Below are positions 51,797 through 60,316 of a stretch of 64,000 bases of DNA, piece by piece. Origin of the DNA: CAYPYI01 sp964415085 (GTDB lineage: Bacteria > Bacillota > Clostridia > Tissierellales > Tissierellaceae); assembly GCA_964415085.1 (NCBI GenBank), contig CAYPYI010000002.1:13253-77252 (forward strand), read 5' to 3'. A program made the translations under genes and the position numbers. Below the pieces are notes generated by a model, which was not told where the DNA came from, did no database searches, and saw only the letters and a list, made by a program, of their open reading frames with translations. Position 1 is the stretch's first letter. Every line of letters starts with the position of its first letter.

Positions 51797-53118
51797 TAGT
51801 CTTCGCCCCTCTTTTCTGAGAATTCAAAAACTAATGGTACTCCTTCAAATCCAAAATGTTCTCTTATTTGATTTTCTAAATATCTTTGATATGAAAAATG
51901 CATAAGTTCTTTATTTTTTACAAAGAAGACAAATTTTGGTGGTCTTACTGATACTTGAGATGCATAATAAATTTTACATCTTCTACCTTTATCTGAAGGT
52001 GGTTGATTCATCATAATCGCCCTATTAACTATATCATTTAACACACCTGTACTAATCCTTAAGTTATAGTTTTCAAATACAGTATTAACCATTTCTAGTA
52101 AATTATCTACTCTTTGTCCAGTTTTAGCTGATACAAATATAACTGGTGCATAAAGAATGAAACTTAAATTTTCTCTAATATTTTTTTCAAATTCTCTATG
52201 AGTTTTATTTTCCTTTTCAATTAAATCCCATTTATTAACTGCTATTATAATAGCCTTGCCTTGCTCATGAGCATAGCCTGCTATTTTAGTATCTTGTTCA
52301 GTTACTCCTTCAGTAGCATCTATAACCAAGATACAAACATCTGAACGGTCAACAGCTGCTAAAGTTCTAACTACAGAATATCTTTCAACATTCTCATATA
52401 TACTTCTTTTTCTTCTTAATCCTGCAGTATCAATAAACATGTATCTTTTATCTTTAAAATCAAAGTAACTATCAATTGAATCTCTAGTTGTTCCTGGAAT
52501 ATTAGTAACAATAACTCTTTCTTCGCCTAAGATTTTATTTATCATTGAGCTCTTTCCTACATTTGGTTTTCCAATAAATGATACTTTTATTATATCTTCT
52601 TCTTCCTCTGTATTTACATCTTCAGGGAAGTTTCTTATTATCTCGTCTAATAAGTCTCCTATACCAAGACCTTGTGAGGCTGATATTGGCATTGGTGTTC
52701 CTAGTCCTAATTCATAAAATTCAAATACTTCATCAGGTACTTCTTTACCATCAACTCTATTTGAAACCACGATAATTTGTTTACCAGATCTTCTTAATAG
52801 ATCTCCAATTTCTCTATCAGTATTAGTAAGTCCCTCTCTACCATCAACTACAAATAAAATTACATCTGCTGTGTCTATAGCAACTTGAGCTTGTCGTTTA
52901 ATGTTTGTCATTATGATATCTTCGTCAAAAGGATCTAGCCCTCCTGTATCAATTATTGTAAAGTGCGTGTTTAACCACTCAGCTTCTGCATAAATCCTAT
53001 CTCTTGTTACTCCTGGAGTATCTTCTGTAATTGCAATTCTACTGCCTGCTAATCTATTGAATAATGTTGATTTACCTACATTTGGCCTACCAACTATCCC
53101 TACTATTGCTCTTTTCAA
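51796..53118 (-). CDS. der: Ribosome-associated GTPase Der (EngA)
   Basis: A 440-residue protein with tandem GTPase domains: first P-loop GRPNVGKSTLFNRL with DTGG and second P-loop GKPNVGKSSMINKI with DTAGLRRK, plus two NK[W/R]D-like G4 motifs (SNRVD and NKWD), and a C-terminal KH-like domain. Der acts in 50S assembly. In the first G4 the usual NKxD reads NRVD, a small but tolerated change. It sits between DUF512 and plsY as in Clostridia. Confidence 0.96.
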   Translation of the reverse strand: MKRAIVGIVGRPNVGKSTLFNRLAGSRIAITEDTPGVTRDRIYAEAEWLNTHFTIIDTGGLDPFDEDIIMTNIKRQAQVAIDTADVILFVVDGREGLTNTDREIGDLLRRSGKQIIVVSNRVDGKEVPDEVFEFYELGLGTPMPISASQGLGIGDLLDEIIRNFPEDVNTEEEEDIIKVSFIGKPNVGKSSMINKILGEERVIVTNIPGTTRDSIDSYFDFKDKRYMFIDTAGLRRKRSIYENVERYSVVRTLAAVDRSDVCILVIDATEGVTEQDTKIAGYAHEQGKAIIIAVNKWDLIEKENKTHREFEKNIRENLSFILYAPVIFVSAKTGQRVDNLLEMVNTVFENYNLRISTGVLNDIVNRAIMMNQPPSDKGRRCKIYYASQVSVRPPKFVFFVKNKELMHFSYQRYLENQIREHFGFEGVPLVFEFSEKRGED

Positions 53119-54462
53119 TTATCTCACCTCTTCATTATTTATTATATTTTTTATAAATTCTTCACCATCAACTTCAGTAACAATAACTTTTTTGTTTACT
53201 CTTGTTTCAAATTCCTCTAAAGTAACATCATCTAAAAATATGTCTTCATCAGCTTTTAACATTGACTTAGAAATAAGTATAGCATCTCCACTTATCCCCA
53301 TCAACTGACTAATTATATCATTTCCTGTTAAAAGTCCTGCTACAGTAATTGTATGTCCAAAAAAATCATTATACACTTTTACTACTTGAATTTCTACATT
53401 CGAAATATTATTTTCAATCTTTCTTGCAATTTTATTCATAAATTCATATGCTAAAACTCCTGTAGGTAGTATAATTTTTCTTAAACTATTTAATTTATAA
53501 TTGCCAAGTTTTTCTAAATATTCGTCTACTTCTACCTCAAATAGCTTCATCATTCCAACACCATTTTCATATTGTCTAAATCCTTCATATTCATCATAAG
53601 ACAATAAATCTTTACCAGAAAGTGCATAAAATTCATCTGATAGGAATACAAATCTTGTTCCAATATTTTCTAATAATTCATTTTGAATTTTAGTGATATC
53701 TTCAATTAGAGAAGTAGACATATCTTTATCAAAAGTTTTTACATGTGTTAAACCCTCTCTATATTTAGTTACCCCAATTGGTACTACAGCAACCGAACCA
53801 ATTGTAGGATGTAGTCTTGATAAGTCCGAAATCGTTCTTTCAAGTTCTTTTCCATCATTTACACCTGGTACTAATACAATCTGACAATTTACTTCTAAAT
53901 TTACTTCATGAAATCTTTCTAGAATTTCCATTATTCTTCCTGCTTTTTTATTATTTAGCATCTGAACTCTAAGTTCTGGATTTGTTGTATGAACAGAAAT
54001 ATTTATTGGACTTAATCTATATTTTATTATTCTATCTATTTCATCATCTCTCATATTAGTTAGAGTGATGAAATTACCTTGTAAAAATGAAAGTCTTGAG
54101 TCATCATCTTTAAAATAAAGTGTATCTCTCATATTTGGAGGTAACTGATCAATAAAGCAGAATATACATTTGTTGCTGCATCTTTTAGCTTTATCTATTA
54201 ATGGGTTTGTAAAAAGAATTCCCAAATCTTCATTATAATCCTTTTCAATCTCAAAATCATATATATCTTTGTTTTGCTTTTCAATTCTGACTACAATATA
54301 GTCATCATTTATTAAATATTTGTAATCTATAATATCTTTTACTATTTCATCATTGATACTAACTAGTCTATCACCGACTTCAAAGTTTAACTCTTCTGCT
54401 ATAGAATACGGTTCTACTTTTTCGATAATATTTCTAGTTTCATTTATATTTTTAAGTTCCAT
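53119..54462 (-). CDS. DUF512 radical SAM-like protein with N-terminal PDZ domain
   Basis: A 447-residue protein: a PDZ-like N-terminus (SIAEELNFEVGDRLVSINDE), then a cysteine cluster CSNKCIFCFIDQLPPNMRDT (C-x3-C-x2-C) within a radical SAM-like barrel, with SPINISVHTTNPELR and LVPGVNDG, and a C-terminal DUF512 domain. This family is found beside der in almost all Clostridia, yet its reaction is unknown. It is directly upstream of der (no gap). Confidence 0.9.
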   Translation of the reverse strand: MELKNINETRNIIEKVEPYSIAEELNFEVGDRLVSINDEIVKDIIDYKYLINDDYIVVRIEKQNKDIYDFEIEKDYNEDLGILFTNPLIDKAKRCSNKCIFCFIDQLPPNMRDTLYFKDDDSRLSFLQGNFITLTNMRDDEIDRIIKYRLSPINISVHTTNPELRVQMLNNKKAGRIMEILERFHEVNLEVNCQIVLVPGVNDGKELERTISDLSRLHPTIGSVAVVPIGVTKYREGLTHVKTFDKDMSTSLIEDITKIQNELLENIGTRFVFLSDEFYALSGKDLLSYDEYEGFRQYENGVGMMKLFEVEVDEYLEKLGNYKLNSLRKIILPTGVLAYEFMNKIARKIENNISNVEIQVVKVYNDFFGHTITVAGLLTGNDIISQLMGISGDAILISKSMLKADEDIFLDDVTLEEFETRVNKKVIVTEVDGEEFIKNIINNEEVR

Positions 54463-54509
54463 TTATTCACCATTTTATTCCTTCCTGATTTATTTATTTA
54501 ATTAATACA

Positions 54510-54538
54510 TTGTTTATTTTATAGTTATTTTGTATAAT
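54510..54538 (+). promoter_or_regulatory. Promoter for the split ThrE-type exporter
   Basis: TTGTTT (54510-54515), 17-base spacer, TATAAT (54533-54538) on the plus strand, about 58 bases upstream of the GTG start at 54596. Confidence 0.6.
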
Positions 54539-54595
54539 TACATTATTACTAATTAATTATAACATATTTTAAAATATAAGTAACGAGGTGTAAAA

Positions 54596-55384
54596 GTGAA
54601 TCATTTTATTGTAAAAAATAAGCATGAAGTTAAGAAATTAATGATCCTTGCTTTAAATGCCGGGCACGAACTTCTAAAAAGTGGTGCTGAAACATATCGT
54701 ATCGAGGATACGATGATAAGAATATGTAATTCTAGAGAAAATATTACTAGAAGCGAATCATTTGTAACTCAAACTGTTATATTAATTGCTGTGGAGTTTG
54801 AAGGCAATGTATATACAGATTTTAGAAGAGTATCTGGTGAGGCAACAAACCTTGATAAAATTAGTTACATAAATCAATTTTCTAGAGATTTTCAAGTAGA
54901 AAACATATCTATAGATGAAGGACTTGAAGTTATAGAAAATGTTAAAGATATTCATGTTTTCTCATCAAAATCCAAAATTTTCTTTGGAGCTATTTGCGGT
55001 GGAGCCTTTACTATGATGTTTGGTGGAAACTTCTATGATTTTATAGCTTCATTTATTGCCAGTGCACTAACTATTGTGTTTTATGTTAGGTTAGTTAAGT
55101 TACCGGTAACTTTTTTTGTTACAAACTTTATTTGCGCACTGCTTGCATCAGTATTTTCTTATATCACTGTTAAATTGGGGATTGGACAGGATGTAGATAA
55201 AATTATAATTGGTGCAATAATGTATTTAGTCCCTGGTGTAGCATTTACAAATGCTATTAGAGATACAATGTCTGGAGATTCACTTTCAGGCTTATCTAAA
55301 GGTATGGAAGCAATATTCACAGCTCTTGCAATAGCTTTTGGAGTTGGGGTTATTGTTAATTTACATTCTCAGGGGGTAATATAA
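54596..55384 (+). CDS. Threonine/serine exporter family protein, ThrE N-terminal subunit (DUF1212)
   Basis: A 262-residue protein with a cytoplasmic ThrE/DUF1212 domain (about 1-120, including AGHELLKSGAETYRIEDTM and VYTDFRRV) followed by about five transmembrane helices. In many Firmicutes ThrE is split into this long subunit and a short membrane subunit. Start is GTG with ACGAGGTG upstream. The second subunit begins directly after the stop. Confidence 0.9.
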   Translation: MNHFIVKNKHEVKKLMILALNAGHELLKSGAETYRIEDTMIRICNSRENITRSESFVTQTVILIAVEFEGNVYTDFRRVSGEATNLDKISYINQFSRDFQVENISIDEGLEVIENVKDIHVFSSKSKIFFGAICGGAFTMMFGGNFYDFIASFIASALTIVFYVRLVKLPVTFFVTNFICALLASVFSYITVKLGIGQDVDKIIIGAIMYLVPGVAFTNAIRDTMSGDSLSGLSKGMEAIFTALAIAFGVGVIVNLHSQGVI

Positions 55385-55828
55385 GTGGATATCATTTTTC
55401 AATTAATTTTAGGATTTTTTGCCACATTAGGTTTTTCAATTTTATTTAACGTACCTAAAAAATCAATTTTTCCATCAGGATTAGTTGGTGCTATAGGATG
55501 GATGGTTTCATACATATTCACTATATATTTCGATCAAAAAGTTTTTGGAACTTTTATAGCATCTTTTGTTATTGGTATGCTTGGTGAAATATTTGCAATA
55601 AAATTAAAAAAACCAGCAACAGTTTTTATTATACCTGGGATTACCCCTTTGGTACCTGGTGCTGGAACTTATTATACGATGCTATATTTAATTCAAAAAG
55701 ATTATCAAACTGCCATAAGATCTGGAGCTGAAACTCTATTCGTTGCTGCAGCTATTGCTATCGGAGTTATATTTGCATCTGTATTTATGGAATATTCAAA
55801 ATCATTAAAAAGAAAATTAACTGACTAG
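55385..55828 (+). CDS. Threonine/serine exporter family protein, ThrE C-terminal subunit (DUF3815)
   Basis: A 147-residue membrane protein with about five helices (LGFFATLGFSILFNV, GAIGWMVSYIFTIYF, and the later FIIPGITPLVPGAGTYY motif typical of DUF3815). It pairs with the ThrE N-terminal subunit encoded immediately upstream; its GTG is the very next codon after that stop, with GGGGG serving as the ribosome binding site. Together they should form one amino acid exporter. Confidence 0.9.
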   Translation: MDIIFQLILGFFATLGFSILFNVPKKSIFPSGLVGAIGWMVSYIFTIYFDQKVFGTFIASFVIGMLGEIFAIKLKKPATVFIIPGITPLVPGAGTYYTMLYLIQKDYQTAIRSGAETLFVAAAIAIGVIFASVFMEYSKSLKRKLTD

Positions 55829-55840
55829 TCAGTTAATTTT
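55813..55840. terminator. Bidirectional terminator palindrome between ThrE and csoR-like gene
   Basis: Perfect inverted repeat AAAATTAACTGA-CTAG-TCAGTTAATTTT containing the stop codons of both converging genes. The plus strand ends in TTTTGCTTT, the minus in TTTTCTTTTT. Confidence 0.7.
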
Positions 55841-56099
55841 GCTTTGAATATTTTAATAATATTTCTATTAATTCATCTAAATCTTCATGTTGTAAATCTC
55901 CATCAACATATCCATCTAAACAAACTTTCATATAATTTTCTAATATTAGTCCTCCAGCACTATTTAAGGCAGCTCTGGCTGCTGCAATTTGTACAAGAAC
56001 ATCTCCACAAAACTTCTCTTCCTCAACCATCTTTGCGATACCCTTAATCTGTCCTTCTACTCTTCTTAACCTTCTGATAATTGCTGCTTTATCATCCAA
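55833..56099 (-). CDS. CsoR/CstR-family (DUF156) metal- or persulfide-sensing repressor
   Basis: An 88-residue all-helical repressor: RRLRRVEGQIKGIAKMVEE at the N-terminus and a four-helix core. The ligand positions read C31 (KFCGDV), Y56 (ENYMKV) and C60 (VCLDG). Copper-sensing CsoR uses Cys-His-Cys; here the His position is Tyr, as in the persulfide sensor CstR, which keeps only the two cysteines. This argues against a copper sensor. It is 12 bases downstream of the RseC-family gene and follows tcdA-aspS. No copA or persulfide dioxygenase is nearby. Confidence 0.85.
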   Translation of the reverse strand: MDDKAAIIRRLRRVEGQIKGIAKMVEEEKFCGDVLVQIAAARAALNSAGGLILENYMKVCLDGYVDGDLQHEDLDELIEILLKYSKQN

Positions 56100-56111
56100 T
56101 ATTATTACCTC

Positions 56112-56534
56112 CTATAATATCTTAGTCGCTGTTAAAGCTTCATTACCCTTCGTTCCAACTTTTTTATCAAATTGTCTAATAATGATAAAAGATAATGCCA
56201 TACTAAGAATTCCTAATCCAAAACTAGCTAATTCATAATTATCGGCCATTTTTTCTTTTAATAAAACAGTACTTAGAGCTGTTCCAGCTATAAAGAATAT
56301 TAGTGGAATTATATAAACAATCGCAGTAAACTTTAATAAGTTTTTACTGTTACCTTTAATCTCAACTAAATCTCCTACTTTTGCATTTAAATCATTTGGT
56401 AGAATAACCATGTGTCCTGGAGTGTCACAACTTGAACTACAAGAGCTACATCCACCACCACAACCTGATATTCTTCTTACCTCAAGTTGCATTTTTGAAC
56501 CATCCACTTTTGTAACTAAACCTACTTGTTCCAT
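56112..56534 (-). CDS. RseC/MucC-family SoxR-reducing-type membrane protein
   Basis: A 140-residue protein with an N-terminal cysteine-rich segment (SGCGGGCSSCSSSC, likely a metal or Fe-S site), a short beta domain, and two transmembrane helices around 65-90 and 100-125. RseC-like proteins accompany Rnf and SoxR-reducing systems in other bacteria; in Clostridia they often stand alone, as here. It is likely co-transcribed with tcdA and the CsoR/CstR-like repressor. Role unclear. Confidence 0.8.
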   Translation of the reverse strand: MEQVGLVTKVDGSKMQLEVRRISGCGGGCSSCSSSCDTPGHMVILPNDLNAKVGDLVEIKGNSKNLLKFTAIVYIIPLIFFIAGTALSTVLLKEKMADNYELASFGLGILSMALSFIIIRQFDKKVGTKGNEALTATKIL

Positions 56535-56539
56535 ATACT

Positions 56540-57250
56540 TTACACCTCCAATTGCACTAAATCTCTTACAATTTCACTTGCTATAATAAGTCCTGAAGTT
56601 GCAGGTACAAAAATAGCACTAGTAGGAATTGCTTTTCTTTTATCTTCTTTTTGAAGATTAATTTTCTTGCTAATTTCTTTAGACCAAACTACTTTCAAAC
56701 TATCTATATTTCTCTTCTTTAGCTCTCTTCTCATTACTCTAGCTAAAGGGCAATATTCAGTCGAATAAATATCTCCAACTGTTAGTTTAGTAGGATCTAA
56801 CTTATTACCTGCACCCATTGCACTAATTATAGGGATATTAAAACTCTTTGCCGTCTCTATTAATAAGAGTTTAGAGCTTATCATATCTATTGCATCCACT
56901 ATATAATCATAGTTAGTAAATTCTATTAAATCAAGTGTTTCTTTTGAAAATTTAATATTTTCAGTAGTAACTATTAATTCCGGATTAATACTTAAAAGCC
57001 TTTGCTTCATAACCTCAGTCTTTAAAAGTCCAACAGTATCATCTGTAGCATGTATCTGTCTATTAATATTACTTATATCTATTATATCATAATCTATTAG
57101 GGTAATACTACCTATCCCACTTCTTACTAAAGCTTCAGCAGCAAAAGAACCGACACCGCCGATTCCAAATACTGCTACTTTAGATTTTCTTAATTTATCT
57201 ATTTCTTCAGAACCAATTAAATACTCAGTTCTTTCAAATCTATTGTTCAT
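56540..57250 (-). CDS. tcdA: tRNA threonylcarbamoyladenosine dehydratase TcdA (ThiF/E1-like)
   Basis: A 236-residue E1-like enzyme that cyclises t6A37 in tRNA to ct6A with ATP. Motifs: VAVFGIGGVGSFAAEALVRSGIGSITLID with the nucleotide loop, NRQIHA, DAIDMISSK and VVWSKE. The catalytic cysteine is probably the one in YSTEYCPLARV. Its ATG lies inside the aspS 3' end (11-base overlap), an aspS-tcdA coupling seen in Clostridia. Confidence 0.92.
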   Translation of the reverse strand: MNNRFERTEYLIGSEEIDKLRKSKVAVFGIGGVGSFAAEALVRSGIGSITLIDYDIIDISNINRQIHATDDTVGLLKTEVMKQRLLSINPELIVTTENIKFSKETLDLIEFTNYDYIVDAIDMISSKLLLIETAKSFNIPIISAMGAGNKLDPTKLTVGDIYSTEYCPLARVMRRELKKRNIDSLKVVWSKEISKKINLQKEDKRKAIPTSAIFVPATSGLIIASEIVRDLVQLEV

Positions 57251-59030
57251 TTTTTTGTATATCCACCTTAATATGTGTTTCTTTTAATTGTTCTTGGTCT
57301 AAACTTATTGGGGCTTCTGTCATTAAGCATGTAGCTGATTGAGTTTTTGGGAATGCTATTACATCTCTAATATTCTCAGTATTACTCAATATCATAACAA
57401 GTCTGTCTAGTCCATAAGCTATTCCACCATGAGGAGGTGTTCCATATTTAAATGCCTCTAATAAGAAACCAAATTTATCCTCTGCATCTTCTTCGCTAAA
57501 TCCTAATGCCTTAAACATTGTACTTTGCATTTCAGGGTTGCTTATTCTAATACTTCCCCCACCAAGTTCATCTCCATTTATTACTATATCATAAGCTTTA
57601 GCACGTACTTTTTCTGGTTCTGTTTCTAAATATTCTAAGTCTTCTTCCATTGGAGAAGTAAATGGATGATGAACAGCAACATATCTTTCTTCATCTTCAT
57701 CATATTCAAATAATGGGAACTCAGTAATCCATACTAAATTTATCTCATCTTTATCAATAATATCTAATTCTCTAGCAACTTTTCTTCTTAAATTTCCTAA
57801 ACTATTTAATACTACTTTTTCTTTATCAGCAACAAATAATAATAGGTCACCTTCTTTTGCATCCATAGTTTTTACTATTGAATTAATTTCATCTTCTGTT
57901 AAGAATTTTGCTATTGGAGAATTTATTCCTTCTTCTGTAATTTTTATCCAAGCTAAACCTTTTGCATCAAAATCTTTTATAAATTTCTCTAAATTAGTAA
58001 TATCTTTTCTAGAAAATTCACTTTCTTTTCCTTCTATATTAATTCCTCTAACAGTTCCACCATTTTCAATGGTACCACTAAACACTTTAAAGTCAGAGTC
58101 CTTAACACAATTACTAATATCTATTATTTCATATCCAAATCTTAAATCAGGTTTATCTGAACCAAATCTTTCCATAGCATCTTTATATGTCATTCGTCTA
58201 ATAGGAAGATCTATTTCTATTCCTTTTAATTCTTTAAATATAGTGTATAAATATTGTTCATTTAATTCAATTATATCATCCACGTCAACAAAAGACATTT
58301 CAACATCTATTTGAGTAAATTCTGGCTGTCTGTTTGCTCTTAAATCTTCATCTCTAAAACATTTAGCAATTTGGAAATATCTATCCATTCCTGAAACCAT
58401 CAATAATTGTTTCATAAGCTGAGGAGATTGTGGCAATGCATAAAATTTACCTGGATTTACTCTACTTGGAACTAAATAGTCTCTTGCACCCTCTGGTGTT
58501 GGTTTTCCAAGCATTGGTGTTTCTACTTCAGTAAAATCATTATCATAAAAAAAGTTCCTAGTTATCTTCATTGTTTTTGATCTTATTTTAAGTTTTTCTT
58601 GCATTGAAGGTTTTCTTAAGTCTAAATATCTATATTTAAGCTTCATATTTTCTGAGACATTGTCATCATCTTTTACGTATATAGCTGGTGTCTTTGCCTT
58701 ATTTAATATTTTAAGTTCATTTGCTAATACTTCTATATTTCCAGTTGGTATATCTGGGTTTTTAGATTGCCTTTCTCTTACAACACCTCTAACTGCTACT
58801 ACATATTCGGATTTTAAATTTGTAGCTTTATCAAAAAGTTCTTGTGAAATAGTATCATCAAATACAATTTGACAAATACCTTTTGTATCTCTTAAATCAA
58901 CAAATATTAAAGATCCTAAATTTCTTTCTTTTTGTACCCATCCCATCAAAACTACTTCTTGACCAATATTATCTTCTTTTAAATCTCCACACATATTAGT
59001 CCTTCTTAGGTTTCCCATTGATTCAACCAT
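57240..59030 (-). CDS. aspS: Aspartyl-tRNA synthetase
   Basis: A 596-residue bacterial-type class IIb synthetase: N-terminal OB-fold (GQEVVLMGWVQKERNLGSLIFVDLRD), motif 2 around CFRDEDLRANRQPEFTQIDVEMSF, the GAD insertion domain in the middle, and motif 3 GIAYGLDRLVMIL. Start is the ATG at 59030 with AGGAGG ten bases upstream; a second ATG four codons in is possible. hisS, its usual upstream partner in Clostridia, is missing and a malic enzyme gene takes that place. Confidence 0.97.
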   Translation of the reverse strand: MVESMGNLRRTNMCGDLKEDNIGQEVVLMGWVQKERNLGSLIFVDLRDTKGICQIVFDDTISQELFDKATNLKSEYVVAVRGVVRERQSKNPDIPTGNIEVLANELKILNKAKTPAIYVKDDDNVSENMKLKYRYLDLRKPSMQEKLKIRSKTMKITRNFFYDNDFTEVETPMLGKPTPEGARDYLVPSRVNPGKFYALPQSPQLMKQLLMVSGMDRYFQIAKCFRDEDLRANRQPEFTQIDVEMSFVDVDDIIELNEQYLYTIFKELKGIEIDLPIRRMTYKDAMERFGSDKPDLRFGYEIIDISNCVKDSDFKVFSGTIENGGTVRGINIEGKESEFSRKDITNLEKFIKDFDAKGLAWIKITEEGINSPIAKFLTEDEINSIVKTMDAKEGDLLLFVADKEKVVLNSLGNLRRKVARELDIIDKDEINLVWITEFPLFEYDEDEERYVAVHHPFTSPMEEDLEYLETEPEKVRAKAYDIVINGDELGGGSIRISNPEMQSTMFKALGFSEEDAEDKFGFLLEAFKYGTPPHGGIAYGLDRLVMILSNTENIRDVIAFPKTQSATCLMTEAPISLDQEQLKETHIKVDIQKNEQ

Positions 59031-59054
59031 AAGTATTAATCCTCCTTAATAAAG

Positions 59055-59091
59055 TAGACCTCTTATCGCAATTAATGGACAAGAGGTCCTA
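59055..59091 (-). terminator. Hairpin in the aspS leader, possible terminator of malic enzyme gene
   Basis: Minus-strand arms GACCTCTT/AAGAGGTC around a 16-base loop, followed by TACTTTATT. The T tract is poor, so it may be an intercistronic hairpin instead of a strong terminator. No T-box motif is seen. Confidence 0.4.
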
Positions 59092-59125
59092 ACTTTTGAT
59101 TTATTTAATTTACCTCAAAGTTTAA

Positions 59126-60298
59126 TTAGATTCTTGCTAAACCTTCTTCTCTTGCTGCTTTTGAAACTGCTTCTGCTACTTTTTTAGCAACAGTTTTATC
59201 TAATGCATTTGGTATTACAAAGTCTGCGCTTAATTGTTCATCGGTAACTGCTTCTGCAATTGCATATGCTGCAGCTATATTCATTCCATTGCTAATACCT
59301 TTAGCTCTAACGTCTAAAGCACCTCTGAATAAACCTGGGAATGCTAATATATTATTTACTTGGTTAGGATAATCTGATCTACCTGTACCAACAACTTTAG
59401 CACCTGCTTCTTTAGCATCTTCTGGCATTATTTCTGGGTTTGGATTAGCCATTGCAAATATTATAGGATCAACATTCATAGTTTTAACCATTTCTTTAGT
59501 TAAAACATTAGCTACTGAAACACCTATAAATACGTCTGCATCTTTAACTGCATCTTGTAATGTACCTTGTACTTGGTCTTTATTAGTAAGTTCTGCTAAT
59601 TCTTCTTTATACCAGTTATTAGTTGGTGATCCTTTGTAAATTATACCTTTACTATCACACATTAATACATTTTTTACACCTAATCCTAATAACATTCTTA
59701 CTATTGCTCCACCTGCAGCTCCACTACCGTTTATTACAACTTTAATATCTTCCATCTTTTTGTCAACTATTTTTAAAGCATTAATTAGTCCAGCACTTGT
59801 AACTATAGCTGTACCATGTTGGTCATCATGGAAAATTGGAATTTGTGTTTCTTCTTTTAATCTTCTTTCTATTTCAAAACATCTTGGCGCTGATATATCT
59901 TCTAAGTTTATTCCTCCAAATGTAGGCTCTAATCTTTTTACTGTTTCTACAATTTCATCAACATCTTTAGTTGCTAAACAAATTGGAACAGCATCTACAT
60001 TACCAAATTCTTTAAATAATATAGCTTTTCCTTCCATTACAGGCATTGCAGCTTCTGGTCCAATATCTCCTAAACCTAAAACAGCTGTACCATCTGATAC
60101 TACCGCTATTAAATTTCCTTTAGCAGTATATTTATAAACATCCTCAGTGTTTGCATTTATTGCTCTACATGGTTCTGCAACTCCTGGTGAATAAGCCATA
60201 CTTAAATCATCGCTATTGTTAATTGCTACTTTTGAAACTACCTCAATTTTTCCTTTGTTTTTTTCATGCATTTCTAAACTTAATTTTGCGTAATCCAT
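59126..60298 (-). CDS. NAD(P)-dependent malic enzyme
   Basis: A 390-residue short-form malic enzyme converting malate to pyruvate and CO2. Visible are YSPGVAEPCRAI, GDIGPEAAMPVMEGKA, the metal-binding FHDDQHGTA region, and the dinucleotide fold NGSGAAGGAIVRM. The short length without the phosphotransacetylase-like C-terminal domain is typical of Firmicutes. It lies between hemZ and aspS where hisS is expected. A terminator-like hairpin follows. Cofactor preference cannot be read with certainty. Confidence 0.94.
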   Translation of the reverse strand: MDYAKLSLEMHEKNKGKIEVVSKVAINNSDDLSMAYSPGVAEPCRAINANTEDVYKYTAKGNLIAVVSDGTAVLGLGDIGPEAAMPVMEGKAILFKEFGNVDAVPICLATKDVDEIVETVKRLEPTFGGINLEDISAPRCFEIERRLKEETQIPIFHDDQHGTAIVTSAGLINALKIVDKKMEDIKVVINGSGAAGGAIVRMLLGLGVKNVLMCDSKGIIYKGSPTNNWYKEELAELTNKDQVQGTLQDAVKDADVFIGVSVANVLTKEMVKTMNVDPIIFAMANPNPEIMPEDAKEAGAKVVGTGRSDYPNQVNNILAFPGLFRGALDVRAKGISNGMNIAAAYAIAEAVTDEQLSADFVIPNALDKTVAKKVAEAVSKAAREEGLARI

Positions 60299-60316
60299 AA
60301 TAATAATACCATCCTT

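Noticed and set aside
59031..59125. T-box riboswitch before aspS
   Set aside because: The leader is under 100 bases, with one hairpin but no T-box consensus or long specifier structure.
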